Assembly (NCBI GenBank): GCA_947567585.1
Contig: CANONE010000055.1
Location: forward strand, 1 to 12,942
Length of the DNA stretch: 12,942 bases
Reading direction: 5' to 3'
From: an uncultured Clostridia bacterium
GTDB taxonomy: Bacteria; Bacillota; Clostridia; Oscillospirales; Acutalibacteraceae
Shown: positions 12,491 through 12,942 of the stretch, piece after piece
How the letters are laid out: each line of letters begins with the position of its first letter
Position numbering within the stretch: position 1 is the first letter of the stretch
Notes under the pieces: model-generated
Seen by the model: the letters and a program-made list of their open reading frames with translations, nothing else
What the model was told of the DNA's origin: nothing
Database searches by the model: none
Made by a program: the position numbers and the translations under genes

Positions 12491-12539
12491 GGCGTCCTTA
12501 TACACCGCCTATACTCTCTCTTCCCCTACGGGCAGACGG

Positions 12540-12942
12540 TTATTTGTCAAAGGAAGCGTTAAATGCGTAAAAATTCTTGGAGTCCAGCCGGTCGGTAAGG
12601 ATACGCAGGCCCTCGCCGAACCGCTGGTAGTGCACAATTTCCCTCTCCCGCAGGAATTTGATCGGTCCTGCTACATCGGGATCGTCGGCAAAGCGCAAAA
12701 TGTTGTCATAGCTCAAGCGGGCTTTTTGCTCTGCGGCCAAGTCCTCATTGAGATCCGCTATGGGGTCTCCTGTAACGGCAAAGGTAGCCGCGCTAAAAGG
12801 CGTACCTGAGGCTGCCTGCGGATAAACCCCAGCCGTGTGATCGACAAAGTAGTCGCCAAATCCCGCGGCGTCAATTTGCTCAGGGGTCATATTCCGAGTC
12901 AGTTGATAAACGATGGTCCCTACCATTTCTAAGTGGGCTAGT
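12540..12942 (-). CDS. cotJC: CotJC-like manganese catalase, 3' part only
   Basis: The frame runs off the right edge, so the N-terminus is missing; 133 residues are visible. They begin inside the metal-binding helix (LAHLEMVGTIVYQLTRN) and then read GFGDYFVDHTAGVYPQAASG, TPFSAATFAVTGDPIADLNE, AAEQKARLSYDNILR and KFLREREIVHYQRFGEG. In Mn-catalases two Glu and two His plus a bridging Glu hold the dimanganese centre. Here the His of LAHLE, the Glu of AAEQKA and the His of REIVHYQRF are in place, the last two 33 residues apart as in the characterised enzymes. CotJC is a spore-coat member of this family, about 190 residues long. An internal Met follows LAHLE, but taking it as the start would remove the metal site. 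Confidence 0.9.
   Translation of the reverse strand, partial: LAHLEMVGTIVYQLTRNMTPEQIDAAGFGDYFVDHTAGVYPQAASGTPFSAATFAVTGDPIADLNEDLAAEQKARLSYDNILRFADDPDVAGPIKFLREREIVHYQRFGEGLRILTDRLDSKNFYAFNASFDK

Noticed and set aside
1..12942. CRISPR array, tRNA or rRNA genes, complete insertion sequence or defence island
   Set aside because: No regularly spaced direct repeats other than the collagen codons, no tRNA cloverleaf or rRNA sequence recognised, and no transposase, nuclease or toxin family seen.

Overview
The window looks like chromosomal DNA from a GC-rich, spore-forming Clostridia-type Firmicute. An Oscillospirales-like lineage is my inference. The order rpmG-secE-nusG-rplK-rplA, the neighbours argS and DUF1934, and the trmN6-rsmI pair are typical of Firmicutes. 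A CotJC-type manganese catalase at the right edge and a collagen-like Gly-X-Y protein at the left edge are typical of spore formers.

Layout. (1) 1-878, minus strand: the 5' part of a collagen-like gene with a Cys/Pro-rich head, behind a possible sporulation-type promoter, and a small DUF2007-like gene. (2) 1049-5408, minus strand: ddl, murI (overlapping ddl by 8 nt), a DUF1934/YwiB-like gene and argS. This run combines peptidoglycan precursor supply with arginyl-tRNA synthesis. A strong promoter about 170 nt upstream of ddl drives it. (3) 5719-8474, plus strand: a strong promoter, then rpmG, secE, nusG, rplK and rplA, closed by a clear intrinsic terminator. rplJ-rplL, which usually follow rplA, are absent. 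(4) 8453-9476, minus strand: an accessory patch with a small membrane protein, a frameshifted fragment of a VirD4/TraG-type conjugation coupling protein, and a ribbon-helix-helix regulator behind a near-perfect 15-bp inverted repeat that overlaps its promoter. (5) 9523-11096, minus strand: trmN6 and rsmI (tRNA and 16S rRNA methylation). (6) 11247-12490, plus strand: a divergently transcribed 363-aa protein I cannot assign, ending at a hairpin shared with (7), the 3' part of a CotJC-like gene (minus strand).

Beyond the genes, three related copies of an intergenic repeat of about 80 nt lie upstream of argS, nusG and rplK. Each has the same orientation as the gene that follows. The argS copy overlaps a fold-back sequence with 14-nt inverted ends. 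The nusG-rplK gap also holds nested inverted repeats that could form a structured leader RNA. I see no rRNA or tRNA gene, CRISPR array, intact insertion sequence or complete new defence or conjugation system. The best leads for something undescribed are the co-oriented repeat family, the RHH operator next to the VirD4 relic, and the unassigned 363-aa protein.
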